A DNA stretch of 64,000 nt from Pseudomonas sp. GCEP-101 (GTDB taxonomy: Bacteria > Pseudomonadota > Gammaproteobacteria > Pseudomonadales > Pseudomonadaceae): contig NZ_CP104011.1 in the NCBI RefSeq assembly GCF_025133575.1, positions 1,798,001-1,862,000 of the forward strand, in the 5' to 3' direction. Shown here one piece after another: positions 10,589 to 17,872 of this stretch; the first letter of the stretch is position 1; every line of letters starts with the position of its first letter. Below the pieces are notes generated by a model, which was not told the origin of the DNA, ran no database searches, and saw only the letters and a program-made list of their open reading frames with translations. A program made the position numbers and the translations under genes.

Positions 10589-10652
10589 CGGCCGGCTTCC
10601 GCCGGCCGCATTGCACAGGCAGGGTGCCGGCGCTCAGGAGCGAGCGCCGGCA
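10589..10652 (-). promoter_or_regulatory. Two perfect hairpins between the lipoprotein trio and cdiA
   Basis: Hairpin 1: an 11-bp perfect stem (10625-10635 with 10642-10652, loop AGGAGC), starting just after the stop of the GNA1162-like gene. Hairpin 2: an 8-bp perfect stem (10589-10596 with 10601-10608, loop TTCC). Neither is followed by a T-run on the minus strand, so they are more likely partial attenuators, RNA-stability or processing structures than full terminators. They could set cdiA expression relative to cdiB. Confidence 0.5.
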
Positions 10653-10658
10653 CGCGGG

Positions 10659-11324
10659 TCAGTCGCTGCCAAATTTCGGTGAGCGCGGACCGTACAGCAG
10701 GCCCGCCGGCCGCCCGGCCGAAAGCAGGCGCGCGCTGGTCATCCCGGCGATGGGATAACCCGCGTCGTCCACCGAGCTGCTGATGATCTGCTTCACCGCG
10801 GCGGTGATCAGCATGCCGACCAGGCCACCGTTGTTGCCGTTGTTGCCTTCCTCGCTGGAGGCCGTGGCGGAGCCGGTCCACAGCGTGGTGCCGCTCTTGA
10901 GATCGACCAGCTTGGCGGTGGCCGTCACGATGGTGGCGCTGCTGATCACCCGGTATTGCGTGCCGTACTCGCTGACCGTGACGTAGAGCCCGGCGTCGGC
11001 GCCGTAGATTTCCCGCAGCTTGGCCGGGGAAACCTGGTGGATATCCCCGGCATTGCTCAGGCCGTTCTGGCGGAAGGTCTCGTCCGCCAGCGCCACGGGC
11101 ACCACGTAGTAGCCAGCCTCGGCCAAGGGGTAGGTCACCTGCGACAGCATGCTGTAGGTCGCTTTCACATCGGGCGATTCGTTCAGCGGCGGCAGCACCA
11201 GGATCGAGCGCGGCTTGGCCTGCTTGAATGCCGAGTAATCGACGGTCTTGGTCGGCGCACACCCCGCGAGCAGGGTCAGCAGCGAGAGGCCCATGACGAG
11301 CCGGGCAAGGCTGGCGCGCATCAT
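10659..11324 (-). CDS. GNA1162/DUF799-like lipoprotein
   Basis: 221 residues. The N-terminus has a lipoprotein signal ending LLAGC (Cys 22). The body resembles the GNA1162 / DUF799 family (TolB N-domain-like fold in the Neisseria member), with the 'SILVLPPLNESPDVKATY' type of start and a Gly/Asn-rich hydrophobic patch near 'GLVGMLITAAVKQI'. Its ATG overlaps the stop of the preceding DUF4810 gene by four bases (ATGA), indicating translational coupling. It is the last of three lipoprotein genes lying between cdiB and cdiA. Function is unknown; with the CsgG-like neighbour it may form a periplasmic or outer-membrane assembly. Longer upstream in-frame starts would run into the previous gene and lack a signal peptide. 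Confidence 0.8.
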   Translation of the reverse strand: MMRASLARLVMGLSLLTLLAGCAPTKTVDYSAFKQAKPRSILVLPPLNESPDVKATYSMLSQVTYPLAEAGYYVVPVALADETFRQNGLSNAGDIHQVSPAKLREIYGADAGLYVTVSEYGTQYRVISSATIVTATAKLVDLKSGTTLWTGSATASSEEGNNGNNGGLVGMLITAAVKQIISSSVDDAGYPIAGMTSARLLSAGRPAGLLYGPRSPKFGSD

Positions 11325-11689
11325 TGGGCACCTCCGCGAGCGTTCTTCAGGAGGAAGTCCATGTAGGTGGCGGACTCCGGGAACAACGCCTTCTCGGTCT
11401 CGAATTCGCGAACCGTCTGGTCCTGCTTGCCGAGGCTGGAGTAGAGCAACCCGAGCTGCGCGTGATAGCCCGGCGGCACGGCGCCGTTCTTGGCCTTGAT
11501 CTTCTGCAGGTCCGCTTCCAGCGCCTCCAGCTGGGACTCCTTCGAGTCGCCGGTGAAGTACTCGTGGACCTGCTCCTGATAGCCTTCCCACTGATACATC
11601 GTCTTCTGCCCCGCGCAGCCGCTCAGCGCCAGGGTCCCCGCCAACGCAGCTGCGCAGGCGACTGTCTTGCGTACCATATCCATGGTCAT
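11321..11689 (-). CDS. DUF4810-like small lipoprotein
   Basis: 122 residues with a lipoprotein signal ending LALSGC (Cys 25). The mature part starts with a 'KTMYQWEGYQEQVHEYF' stretch, then a helical, TPR-like part ('HAQLGLLYSSLGKQDQTVREFETEKALFPES'-type spacing) typical of DUF4810 proteins. It sits 17 bases after the CsgG-like gene and overlaps the GNA1162-like gene by 4 bases, so the three are co-translated. CsgG-like, DUF4810 and DUF799 genes are known as a recurrent trio (for example in Neisseria), but I know of no established activity. The start may be the first Met or the Met two codons later. Confidence 0.78.
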   Translation of the reverse strand: MTMDMVRKTVACAAALAGTLALSGCAGQKTMYQWEGYQEQVHEYFTGDSKESQLEALEADLQKIKAKNGAVPPGYHAQLGLLYSSLGKQDQTVREFETEKALFPESATYMDFLLKNARGGAQ

Positions 11690-11706
11690 TTCCTACCTTC
11701 CCTGAT

Positions 11707-12390
11707 TCAGTTCTGCGGCTTCCACGCACCGCTGTCGACAGCGTTGACCAGCTTGTTCACCGCCTCGCGCATCGCCAGGTCGAGGACCTTGCCATTGAGC
11801 GTGGAGTCGTAGCTGGCGGTACCGCCGAAGCCGATGATCTCGCGGTTGGACAAGGCGTACTCGCCGGCGCCCTGGGACGAATAGACCACCTCGGAGGTGG
11901 AGATGTTGACGATGTTCAGCGCCACCTTGGCGTAGGCCACCTGGGTCTTGCCGCGCCCCAGAATCCCGAAGAGCTGGCGGTCGCCGACTTCCTTGCGGCC
12001 GAACTCGGTAACGTCGCCGGTCACCACGTAGTCCGCACCTTTCAGGCGCTGCGCCTGGCCCTTGATGGCCGCTTCCTGCTGGATCTCGCCCATGTTGTCG
12101 CGGTCCAGCACGGTGAAGCGGTTGGTCTGCTGCAGGTGGGTGATGAGGATGGTCTTGGCCTGGCCGCCGAGGCGATCGACGCCGTCCGAGAAGATGCCGC
12201 GCATGTAGCTGGAGCGGTTGTCGAACTTGCCGACGGCGATGGGCGAACGCACACCGCTATAGGGGCGGCTGACGCTTTCGACCTGCTGTACCGGCAATGC
12301 AGTGGACGTCTCGGTGGCACAGCCCGACAACCCGGCCACCGCGACAGCCGCCAGGATCGGCAGCACTGCATCTCTTACGCTGTGTTTCAT
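11707..12390 (-). CDS. CsgG-family outer-membrane lipoprotein
   Basis: 227 residues. Lipoprotein signal ending GLSGC (Cys 24), then a CsgG-type domain: 'IAVGKFDNRSSY' start, 'RFTVLDRDNMGEI' and 'GADYVVTGDVTEFG' motifs, and an amphipathic segment before the C-terminus. The best known relative, CsgG, forms the curli export pore, but many CsgG-like lipoproteins of this short type are not tied to curli, and no curli subunit genes are seen here. The gene follows cdiB after 59 bases and precedes the DUF4810 gene by 17, so it probably belongs to the cdiB transcript. A role in envelope assembly or in helping CdiA surface display is an inference. Confidence 0.82.
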   Translation of the reverse strand: MKHSVRDAVLPILAAVAVAGLSGCATETSTALPVQQVESVSRPYSGVRSPIAVGKFDNRSSYMRGIFSDGVDRLGGQAKTILITHLQQTNRFTVLDRDNMGEIQQEAAIKGQAQRLKGADYVVTGDVTEFGRKEVGDRQLFGILGRGKTQVAYAKVALNIVNISTSEVVYSSQGAGEYALSNREIIGFGGTASYDSTLNGKVLDLAMREAVNKLVNAVDSGAWKPQN

Positions 12391-12449
12391 GTCACTCTCC
12401 TTGAAAAATCAGGCTGGCCAAGGGGGCGCCTGGGCGCCTCTTCCTTGGC

Positions 12450-14150
12450 TCAGAAGAACAGGTCGACGCGGAAATACACCGGGTGCTCGCGGCGCTCGAT
12501 GATGTCCGGGCGCTCCAGCGAGCGCGCCAGGGTCACGGAGGCGGCGGCGTATTGCCCGCGGGCGCTGAATTCCACGCCGTGGCCGCTCATGCGTCCGGAA
12601 AGGCCCGGGTTGTAGCGGCCGTGCTCGATGGCGCCGACGTCGTAGGCGTAGGCCACGCCGTACTCCTGCACCCAGGGCAGCAGCGGCTCCCAGGTCACGG
12701 CGCGGCGCCAGCGCAGCTGGTTGCGCCAGTAGTAGCCGGAGTCGCCGGAAAGCGTCTGGTCCTTGAAACCGCGGATCGAACTCAGGCCACCCAGGCTGAT
12801 GCGCTGCGGGCTGTAGAGCACGTCCTCGCTGTGCTGGCCGGTGGCGAGGCTCTCGAAGCTGAAGGCTTGGTCCCACAGCGTGAAGGGCTGCAAGTAGCTC
12901 AGGGTCAGGCTGTATTTGTTGTAGCGGGCGGTGGGGCTGCCGTGGACGGCATCGGGGTCGTCGTCCTGCGCGCCGAAGGCGCCGACGCCGCGCTGCCAGC
13001 CGATGTCGGCGTTGACGAAGGCGCTGCCGACGCGCCGGCCATGGTTGAAGCCCAGGTTGAATTCGCTGAGGTGGGTGCTGGAGACGTCAAGCAGGGTGTC
13101 GTCGATGTAGTTGCGCGTGCGCTGGTGGCTGAGGCCGAAGCTGACCCCGGTCTTGCTCACGTCGTCGCGAAACAGCACGCGCTGGGCGCCCAGCTGGTGG
13201 GTCTCGTTGTCGCCGTCGTACTTGAAGGCGAAGCCGGCGTCCTCGTTGCGCGTGCGGTAGTAGTTGCGGCTGTAGCTGTAGTTGAAGGTCCACCAGCCGT
13301 AGGGGACGCTGTACCACAGGCTCTGGTTGTCGGAGTGCTTCCAGTGGTCGCTGACCACGTCCTGGCCGTAGCGCAGGCCGAACTGGTCGGCCAGGCCCAG
13401 CGGGCTGTCCCAGTCGAGGCCGACGCCGGCCTGCTGTTCGCCGGAGGTGGAGTCGCCGTTGTTGTCGCGGCTGGCGGAGACGCGCCAGGGCTTGCTGCGC
13501 TCGCCCTTGAGCTGCACGCGGCTGCCGCCCACGTCCTTGCCCGGCACCAGTTCCATCTGCGCCTGGCGCGAGGGCAGGCGGTTGATCTGGTCGACCAGTT
13601 GCTCCAGGTCGCGCAGGTTCAGGACCTCGCCGGTGGCGCCGGGGAAGGTCATCGCCAGTTCGCGCTCGCTGGCCAGCTCCGACTGGTCGAAGCCTTCGAA
13701 GCGGCCCTCGACCACGATGATCTTCAGCTCGCCGCTGGAGAGGTCCTGCTGCGGCAGGTAGGCGCGCGTGGTGACGAAGCCGCGGCTCAGGTAGTTGTCG
13801 GTGATGCGCTTGAGCAGCTCGTTGAGCTGGTTCACGCCCAGGCACTGATCGCGATAGGGCGCCAGCAACGCCTCCCGCGCGCGCGCGTCGAGGTGCTCGG
13901 CGCCTTCGAGGGTGATGGTGCGGATGGTGAAGCAACGGGTATCCGGCGCGGTGGTGGACGGCGCCTCGGCCGGCGCCTTGCCGGGGAGCTGCTGGAGCTC
14001 TTCGAGGCGCTGGCGCTGTTCGCGCAGCAATTGTTCCTGGCGCTGGCGCTGAAGGTCGTTGTCACCCGGCGAGGGGAGTGGCGCGGCAAAGCTTGCCGAG
14101 GCACAGCAGAATGCCAGGACGGGCATCCAGCCACGGTGTAGAGCATGCAT
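12450..14150 (-). CDS. cdiB: CdiB / FhaC-ShlB family TpsB outer-membrane transporter
   Basis: 566 residues from the ATG at 14150; an upstream in-frame ATG at 14189 would add 13 residues but has no clear ribosome site, whereas CAGGG lies 9-10 bases before the chosen ATG. Domains: signal peptide ending SFAAP, Gln/Arg-rich helix H1 region, two POTRA-like domains (ending 'ELKIIVVEGRFEG'), and a 16-strand barrel with the loop-6 motif SIRGF and a C-terminal 'VYFRVDLFF' strand ending in Phe. Length matches the family (about 550-590). It recognises the TPS domain of CdiA and threads it across the outer membrane. First gene of the cluster cdiB - lipoprotein trio - cdiA. Confidence 0.93.
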   Translation of the reverse strand: MHALHRGWMPVLAFCCASASFAAPLPSPGDNDLQRQRQEQLLREQRQRLEELQQLPGKAPAEAPSTTAPDTRCFTIRTITLEGAEHLDARAREALLAPYRDQCLGVNQLNELLKRITDNYLSRGFVTTRAYLPQQDLSSGELKIIVVEGRFEGFDQSELASERELAMTFPGATGEVLNLRDLEQLVDQINRLPSRQAQMELVPGKDVGGSRVQLKGERSKPWRVSASRDNNGDSTSGEQQAGVGLDWDSPLGLADQFGLRYGQDVVSDHWKHSDNQSLWYSVPYGWWTFNYSYSRNYYRTRNEDAGFAFKYDGDNETHQLGAQRVLFRDDVSKTGVSFGLSHQRTRNYIDDTLLDVSSTHLSEFNLGFNHGRRVGSAFVNADIGWQRGVGAFGAQDDDPDAVHGSPTARYNKYSLTLSYLQPFTLWDQAFSFESLATGQHSEDVLYSPQRISLGGLSSIRGFKDQTLSGDSGYYWRNQLRWRRAVTWEPLLPWVQEYGVAYAYDVGAIEHGRYNPGLSGRMSGHGVEFSARGQYAAASVTLARSLERPDIIERREHPVYFRVDLFF

Positions 14151-14206
14151 CCTTACGATCCCTGTCATCTGGCCTGGCGGCCAGTTCATCCGAAAAAACG
14201 GATTGG

Positions 14207-14225
14207 ATCATATTTGATACATGAT
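14207..14225. promoter_or_regulatory. Inverted repeat with a TATGAT box upstream of cdiB
   Basis: ATCAT and ATGAT arms flank ATTTGATAC, and on the minus strand the same stretch holds TATGAT, a good -10 hexamer about 60 bases before the cdiB start. No convincing -35 is at the right distance, as for an activator-dependent promoter. Weak evidence; other starts are possible. Confidence 0.3.
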
Positions 14226-14317
14226 GCCCTTAGGCCACCATCCCGACGAACTGTAATCCATTTCCCAATTTTTGGGAGAAGTGGCGCACAAAAATCAGGT
14301 GGCTGCGCAGGTGATTG

Positions 14318-14566
14318 TCACACTTTGGGCACCAGCGCCGGCAGCAATTGCCGGGAAATCGCCTCGCGCACGGCCGGCAGCAGGGTGGCATTGCCGGCAA
14401 GCATTTCTTCCACCAGGCGGCGCAGCGCCTGCGAGCGCTCGGGGGTCAGGCCGCGCACGGCGTATTCGCAGGCCTGCTCGGCGGTGACGGCCGGCGGCAC
14501 GGCGAAGCCCAACGCCTGCAGGCGTTCGCGGAAATCGTCCTGGTCGATCAGGTCGGCGTGCATCAT
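14318..14566 (-). CDS. Small hypothetical protein (82 aa)
   Basis: 82 residues, started by two Met codons after a good AAGGAG site 9 bases upstream. The sequence is soluble, helical and without signal peptide or membrane segment: an N-terminal part 'DLIDQDDFRERLQALGF', a middle with 'EYAVRGLTPERSQALRRLVEEMLAG' spacing, and an end 'SRQLLPALVPKV'. I do not recognise the family. It lies alone between cdiB and the carnitine cluster, on the same strand as both but separated from the dioxygenase gene by 477 bases of repeat and structured DNA, so it probably has its own promoter. Codon use is like its neighbours. Confidence 0.65.
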   Translation of the reverse strand: MMHADLIDQDDFRERLQALGFAVPPAVTAEQACEYAVRGLTPERSQALRRLVEEMLAGNATLLPAVREAISRQLLPALVPKV

Positions 14567-14788
14567 CGCGGGTCTCCTTGGCGGCGGTGGGGTCTGCCTC
14601 GATTCTGGTAAGCCAGGCGGGGCACGGCAAGCACCCTGCCGACGGAATGTCCGCGGCGGGCACGCGCAGGTCGTTTTCGGCTAACCGGGGAAGCGGCGCG
14701 GCGCGCAGACTGGATTCCATACCCCGCGGCCGGCACCGGCGCCCGTGGCGGGGCCTCGCACACTGAGAGCCTGATCCGGCTCGATTTG

Positions 14789-14827
14789 TCCCCTGCCGCG
14801 CGTCGGGCGCCGCAGGGGATTTTTTTG
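14789..14827 (+). terminator. Strong intrinsic terminator on the plus strand with no upstream gene
   Basis: A CCCCTGC...GCAGGGG stem with a GC-rich inner part is followed directly by ATTTTTTT on the plus strand. On the minus strand the sequence after the stem has no T-run, so it does not end the dioxygenase transcript. No plus-strand gene is recognisable between 14567 and this site, which makes a small RNA ending here plausible. Confidence 0.6.
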
Positions 14828-14841
14828 TCCTGAGGAAAGTG

Positions 14842-15043
14842 CTCCTACCTGAAAAGTTCTGTGCGAGCGTCAGCCCTCTCCCCCGCCCTCTCCGAAGGGA
14901 GAGGGAGCCGCCCGGCTCACGCATTGGTTTCAGCCTGCTCCGCACGGTCCCCTCTCCCTTCGGAGCGGGGCGCGCAGCCAGGGTTAGGGAGAGGGCAACC
15001 TCGGGCACAAACTTTCCTGGGAAAGACAGTTGCTTCGCCAAAC
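14842..15043 (+). repeat. Composite intergenic repeat, copy 1
   Basis: Starts with GCTCCTACCTG...AGTTCTGTGCG, then two CCCTCTCCC...GGGAGAGGG inverted blocks about 90 bases apart, and ends with AAAGACAGTTGCTTCG touching the 3' end of the dioxygenase gene. The same order of blocks recurs at 22236-22437 and, inverted, at 31611-31850. Confidence 0.65.
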
Positions 15044-16222
15044 TCAGCGCTCGCGCTGCAGCACCAGGATGCGCGACAGCAGTTCGTCGCGGTCGATGTA
15101 GCAGCCTTGCAGGTGCCGCTCGCCGCTGGCCGGGTCGAATGCGGTGCGGGCGTGCAGGGTGCGGCGGTTGTCGAAGCACCACATCTGCCCGGCGCGCAGC
15201 TTCTGTTGCACACGGAAGCGCGGGTCGCGGGTGAGGGTGAGGAATGCGCGCCAGGCGTGGTACAGCGCGTCCATGCGCTCGGCCGGCGCATCGAAGGGCC
15301 CGCGCAGGAAGTTGGCGATGCGGATCTCACGGATTTCGCCCCGCGCGTCCAGCGCGATCACCGGCGCCAGGCAGCGGTAGTCGCTGCGGCGGTCCTTGTT
15401 GCGGAATTCGATGGGCATCTCGCACAGCGTGCGGAAGTCATCCGGCGCTTCGTCGCGCAGGGCCTGGGCGATGGCGAAGCCGTCGACGAAGAGGCTGTCG
15501 CCGCCATCGGCGTCGTTGACCAGGCAATGCAGGAACTGCAGCCCCGGTTGCAGCTCGCGGGTCGGCAGGTCGGTGTGCAGCGGCAGGTTGAAGGCGGTGT
15601 AGGCGTTGCTGTCGGCGGCCTGGGCCTTGGACTTCACATCGAACAGCACGCCGAAATTGGTCTCGCGGATGAAGGCGATGCGCTGGGCGATGCGGTGCAG
15701 GGAGCCGGGCGCGGTGGGTACGCCGTCCACGCGGCTGAGGCCGAGGTCGCGCAGGGCGAGCATCCACTCCAGCAGCGCCGTGTCGTCCTCCATCAGCTGG
15801 TCGTGCTGGAACACCGGAATGTCGACATCGCGGCGCCAGACGCGGGTGGTCTGGTGCGCGGCCAGACGCTCCGCGCGGGACTCGTCGTCATAGGCATGGG
15901 CACGCAGCCAGCCGGGGTCGAAACGGCTGCGGTGGCCGTCCTGCCAGTCGACGCACAGCTGGCCCTGGTCGAGGCTGGCGCGGGCCGGGGCGAGGCTCGC
16001 CGGCACGTCGATGATTTCCAGCACCTGCTCGCGGGTGACGCTGTAGACGCACTCGCCGCACGGGCAGTTGTCGCGCAGCCACTGATGGTGGAAGGGGCTG
16101 ACGCGGCCGTCGGCCCAGAGCACTTCCAGACGATTGTCGAGCGGGCGCAGGCTGGCCAGTTCGGCGGTCAGCCGGTAGGTACGCCAGTCGGCGACGGCGG
16201 GGTTGTCCTGCGTGGTCTGCAT
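15044..16222 (-). CDS. Gamma-butyrobetaine dioxygenase (BBOX-like)
   Basis: 392 residues, the length of the Pseudomonas enzyme. The N-terminal zinc subdomain has Cys 53, 55 and 58 in 'NCPCGEC' spacing, as in BBOX. The catalytic double-stranded beta-helix shows the iron ligands H216 and D218 (HTD) and H357 ('LHART'), with Arg residues near 'TAFDP' for 2-oxoglutarate. It would hydroxylate gamma-butyrobetaine to L-carnitine using Fe(II), O2 and 2-oxoglutarate. The gene is 10 bases after the alpha/beta hydrolase gene and is the last of the cdhB-hydrolase-dioxygenase group, so its product can feed the adjacent carnitine enzymes. Trimethyllysine dioxygenase is the nearest alternative but does not fit the context. 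Confidence 0.9.
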   Translation of the reverse strand: MQTTQDNPAVADWRTYRLTAELASLRPLDNRLEVLWADGRVSPFHHQWLRDNCPCGECVYSVTREQVLEIIDVPASLAPARASLDQGQLCVDWQDGHRSRFDPGWLRAHAYDDESRAERLAAHQTTRVWRRDVDIPVFQHDQLMEDDTALLEWMLALRDLGLSRVDGVPTAPGSLHRIAQRIAFIRETNFGVLFDVKSKAQAADSNAYTAFNLPLHTDLPTRELQPGLQFLHCLVNDADGGDSLFVDGFAIAQALRDEAPDDFRTLCEMPIEFRNKDRRSDYRCLAPVIALDARGEIREIRIANFLRGPFDAPAERMDALYHAWRAFLTLTRDPRFRVQQKLRAGQMWCFDNRRTLHARTAFDPASGERHLQGCYIDRDELLSRILVLQRER

Positions 16223-16232
16223 GCGTTGCTCC

Positions 16233-17165
16233 TCATCGACTCAGGCTGCGGCGCAAGGCCGCGATCAGGGCGCCGCGCAGGGCATCCACTTCGGCCACGC
16301 GGCGAGCGCGCAGGCAGCCGTGGACCAGCCCGGCACCGGGGAAGTAATCCACCGCCACGCCGGCTTCGCGCAGGCGGTCGCGGTACAGCGCGCCGTCGTC
16401 GCGCAACGGGTCGAACTGGGCGACGGCGATGAAGGCCGGCGGCAGGCCGCCGAGGTCTTCGGCCAGCAGCGGCAGCGCCAGCGGGTCGCGCCAGTCGGCG
16501 GGGCGCGAGAGGTAGGCGGCGAGGTAGTCGTCCACCGCGGCGCTGGTCATCAGCGGCGCGTCGGCGCAGGTGGTGCGCGAGGGCGTGTCGAGGTTGCCCA
16601 GCGCCGGGTAGATCAGCGCCTGGGCCAGCGGCAGCGGTTCGCCGCGGCCGCGCAACGCGAGGCACAGCGCGGCGGCGAGGTTGGCGCCGCCGCTGTCGCC
16701 CGCCACCGCGACACGGGTTTTATCCACCGCTTCGCCGAGGCCGTCCGCGAACAGGCGGCGCCACACGTCCAGGCAGTCGTTCAGTGCCGCGGGATAAGGG
16801 TGCTCCGGCGCCAGCCGGTAGCTGAGGGCAATCACCAGCGCGCCGAGTTCGGCGGCCAGGGGAATGCAGATCATGTCGTGGGTGCGTGCGTTGCCCAGGA
16901 CCCAGCCGCCGCCGTGGATGTAGAACACGGTGGGCCAGCCATCGGCCGGCGGCGTGCCTTCGGGCCGGTAGAGGCGCAGTTCGACCAGGCCTTCGGGGTG
17001 CGCGTCGCGGACCAGCAGCCCGGGCGGGACCGGCGGGGCGAAGGCAGCCGCCATGCGCTCGTAGTTGCCCCTCTGGGCGGCCAGCGTGGGGCCTTCCAGC
17101 GGGTGCGCCTGCGTCTCCGTGACGAAGGCCTGCATGGCATCGGACAGCGGATAGCGCCGGCTCAT
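16233..17165 (-). CDS. Alpha/beta hydrolase of the hormone-sensitive lipase family
   Basis: 310 residues. Oxyanion-hole motif HGGG at 84-87, nucleophile motif GDSGG (Ser 158), and late Asp ('AQFDPLRDDG') and His ('GLVHGCL') complete the triad. It corresponds in position to the 'lipolytic enzyme' next to cdhB in P. aeruginosa (PA5384). The start is 6 bases after the cdhB stop. In this setting a role in hydrolysing acylcarnitines or another ester of carnitine is a reasonable guess, but the substrate cannot be read from the sequence. No signal peptide, so cytoplasmic. Confidence 0.85.
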   Translation of the reverse strand: MSRRYPLSDAMQAFVTETQAHPLEGPTLAAQRGNYERMAAAFAPPVPPGLLVRDAHPEGLVELRLYRPEGTPPADGWPTVFYIHGGGWVLGNARTHDMICIPLAAELGALVIALSYRLAPEHPYPAALNDCLDVWRRLFADGLGEAVDKTRVAVAGDSGGANLAAALCLALRGRGEPLPLAQALIYPALGNLDTPSRTTCADAPLMTSAAVDDYLAAYLSRPADWRDPLALPLLAEDLGGLPPAFIAVAQFDPLRDDGALYRDRLREAGVAVDYFPGAGLVHGCLRARRVAEVDALRGALIAALRRSLSR

Positions 17166-17171
17166 GGTCGC

Positions 17172-17645
17172 TCAGCCCGGCAGGCCGATGACGCGGCCGA
17201 CGTAGTCCGGGCGCGGCAATGGGCGATGGGCTTCGGCCAGCGCCAGCACGCGCTCCAGCACCACGCCTTCGAAAGGCGCCGAGCGCGCGCCGCCGTCGAG
17301 GTTGACGTGCAGCAGCATCTGCTCGCTGGCGGCCAGGGCGAGGTCTTCGTTGGCGCGGTGCAGGCTGTGGAAAACCTGCAGGCGCTTGCGGTCGTGGGCG
17401 ATCAGCTGGGTGCGCACCTCGACCTGCTCGCCCTCCTTCACCTCATGCAGGTAGTTCAGGTGCACTTCCAGGGTGAACAGCGAGTCGTTCGTCGCTGCGC
17501 GGTGGTCGGCGTCGAGGCCCAGGTGGTCCATCAGGGCGTCGGTGGCGTAGCTGAACAGCAGCAGGTAGAAGGCGTCGCGCAGGTGGCCGTTGTAGTCGGT
17601 CCACTCGGCGAGGATGGGGGTTTCGTAGGTTTTCAGGGGGTGCAT
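17172..17645 (-). CDS. cdhB: Thioesterase CdhB (betainyl-CoA thioesterase)
   Basis: 157 residues with a 4HBT hot-dog fold: 'EWTDYNGHLRDAFY' near the N-terminus, including the Asp/His pair of the family, then the long helix and 'HLNYLHEVKEGEQVEVRT' strand region. In P. aeruginosa carnitine catabolism the equivalent gene acts after the beta-keto acid cleavage enzyme and releases glycine betaine from betainyl-CoA. It lies in the carnitine cluster but 224 bases after cdhA, the gap being filled by a REP and a palindromic element, so it may have lower or separate expression. The hydrolase gene follows after 6 bases. Confidence 0.87.
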   Translation of the reverse strand: MHPLKTYETPILAEWTDYNGHLRDAFYLLLFSYATDALMDHLGLDADHRAATNDSLFTLEVHLNYLHEVKEGEQVEVRTQLIAHDRKRLQVFHSLHRANEDLALAASEQMLLHVNLDGGARSAPFEGVVLERVLALAEAHRPLPRPDYVGRVIGLPG

Positions 17646-17660
17646 GGTTTCGCGTCCGTC

Positions 17661-17706
17661 AGGCCCTCACCCCAGCCCTCTCCCACAGGGAGAGGGGGCG
17701 GTTCGG
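17661..17706. repeat. CCCTCTCCC-type REP element
   Basis: An inverted block CCCTCTCCC-ACA-GGGAGAGGG preceded by CCTCACCCCAG, starting directly after the cdhB coding start. The same core is found at 14.9, 22.05, 22.3 and 31.7 kb. Confidence 0.65.
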
Positions 17707-17727
17707 AGCATGTTGAAGTAACGAGGG

Positions 17728-17872
17728 TAGAACCTGATCAGGATTTCGCGAGCTAGAGCAGGACAGGGCGAGGAGCAGGTGGGGACGCGGAGTTGACTGC
17801 AGTCAATGAGCAGTCACCGCCTGTTCCTCAACGCCGTCATGCCGACGCGCAGCCAATCCTGGCAGGTTCTTA
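17728..17872. repeat. 145-bp palindromic MITE-like element
   Basis: Terminal inverted repeats of about 18 bases (TAGAACCTGATCAGGATT at 17728 and its imperfect complement ending at 17872) flank an imperfect palindrome centred on TTGACTGCAGTCAA. The whole piece can fold into one long hairpin. The right end includes the TAA stop codon of cdhA. No coding capacity. Looks like a small non-autonomous element between cdhA and cdhB. Confidence 0.6.

Noticed and set aside
10659..11729. Extended 356-codon frame covering the GNA1162-like gene and part of the previous gene
   Set aside because: The lipoprotein signal starts at 11324; the extra codons overlap the DUF4810 gene in another frame.
14578..14766. 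62-codon plus-strand frame before the orphan terminator
   Set aside because: Arg/Ser/Gly-rich, non-ATG start and no ribosome site; an RNA gene is more likely than a peptide.
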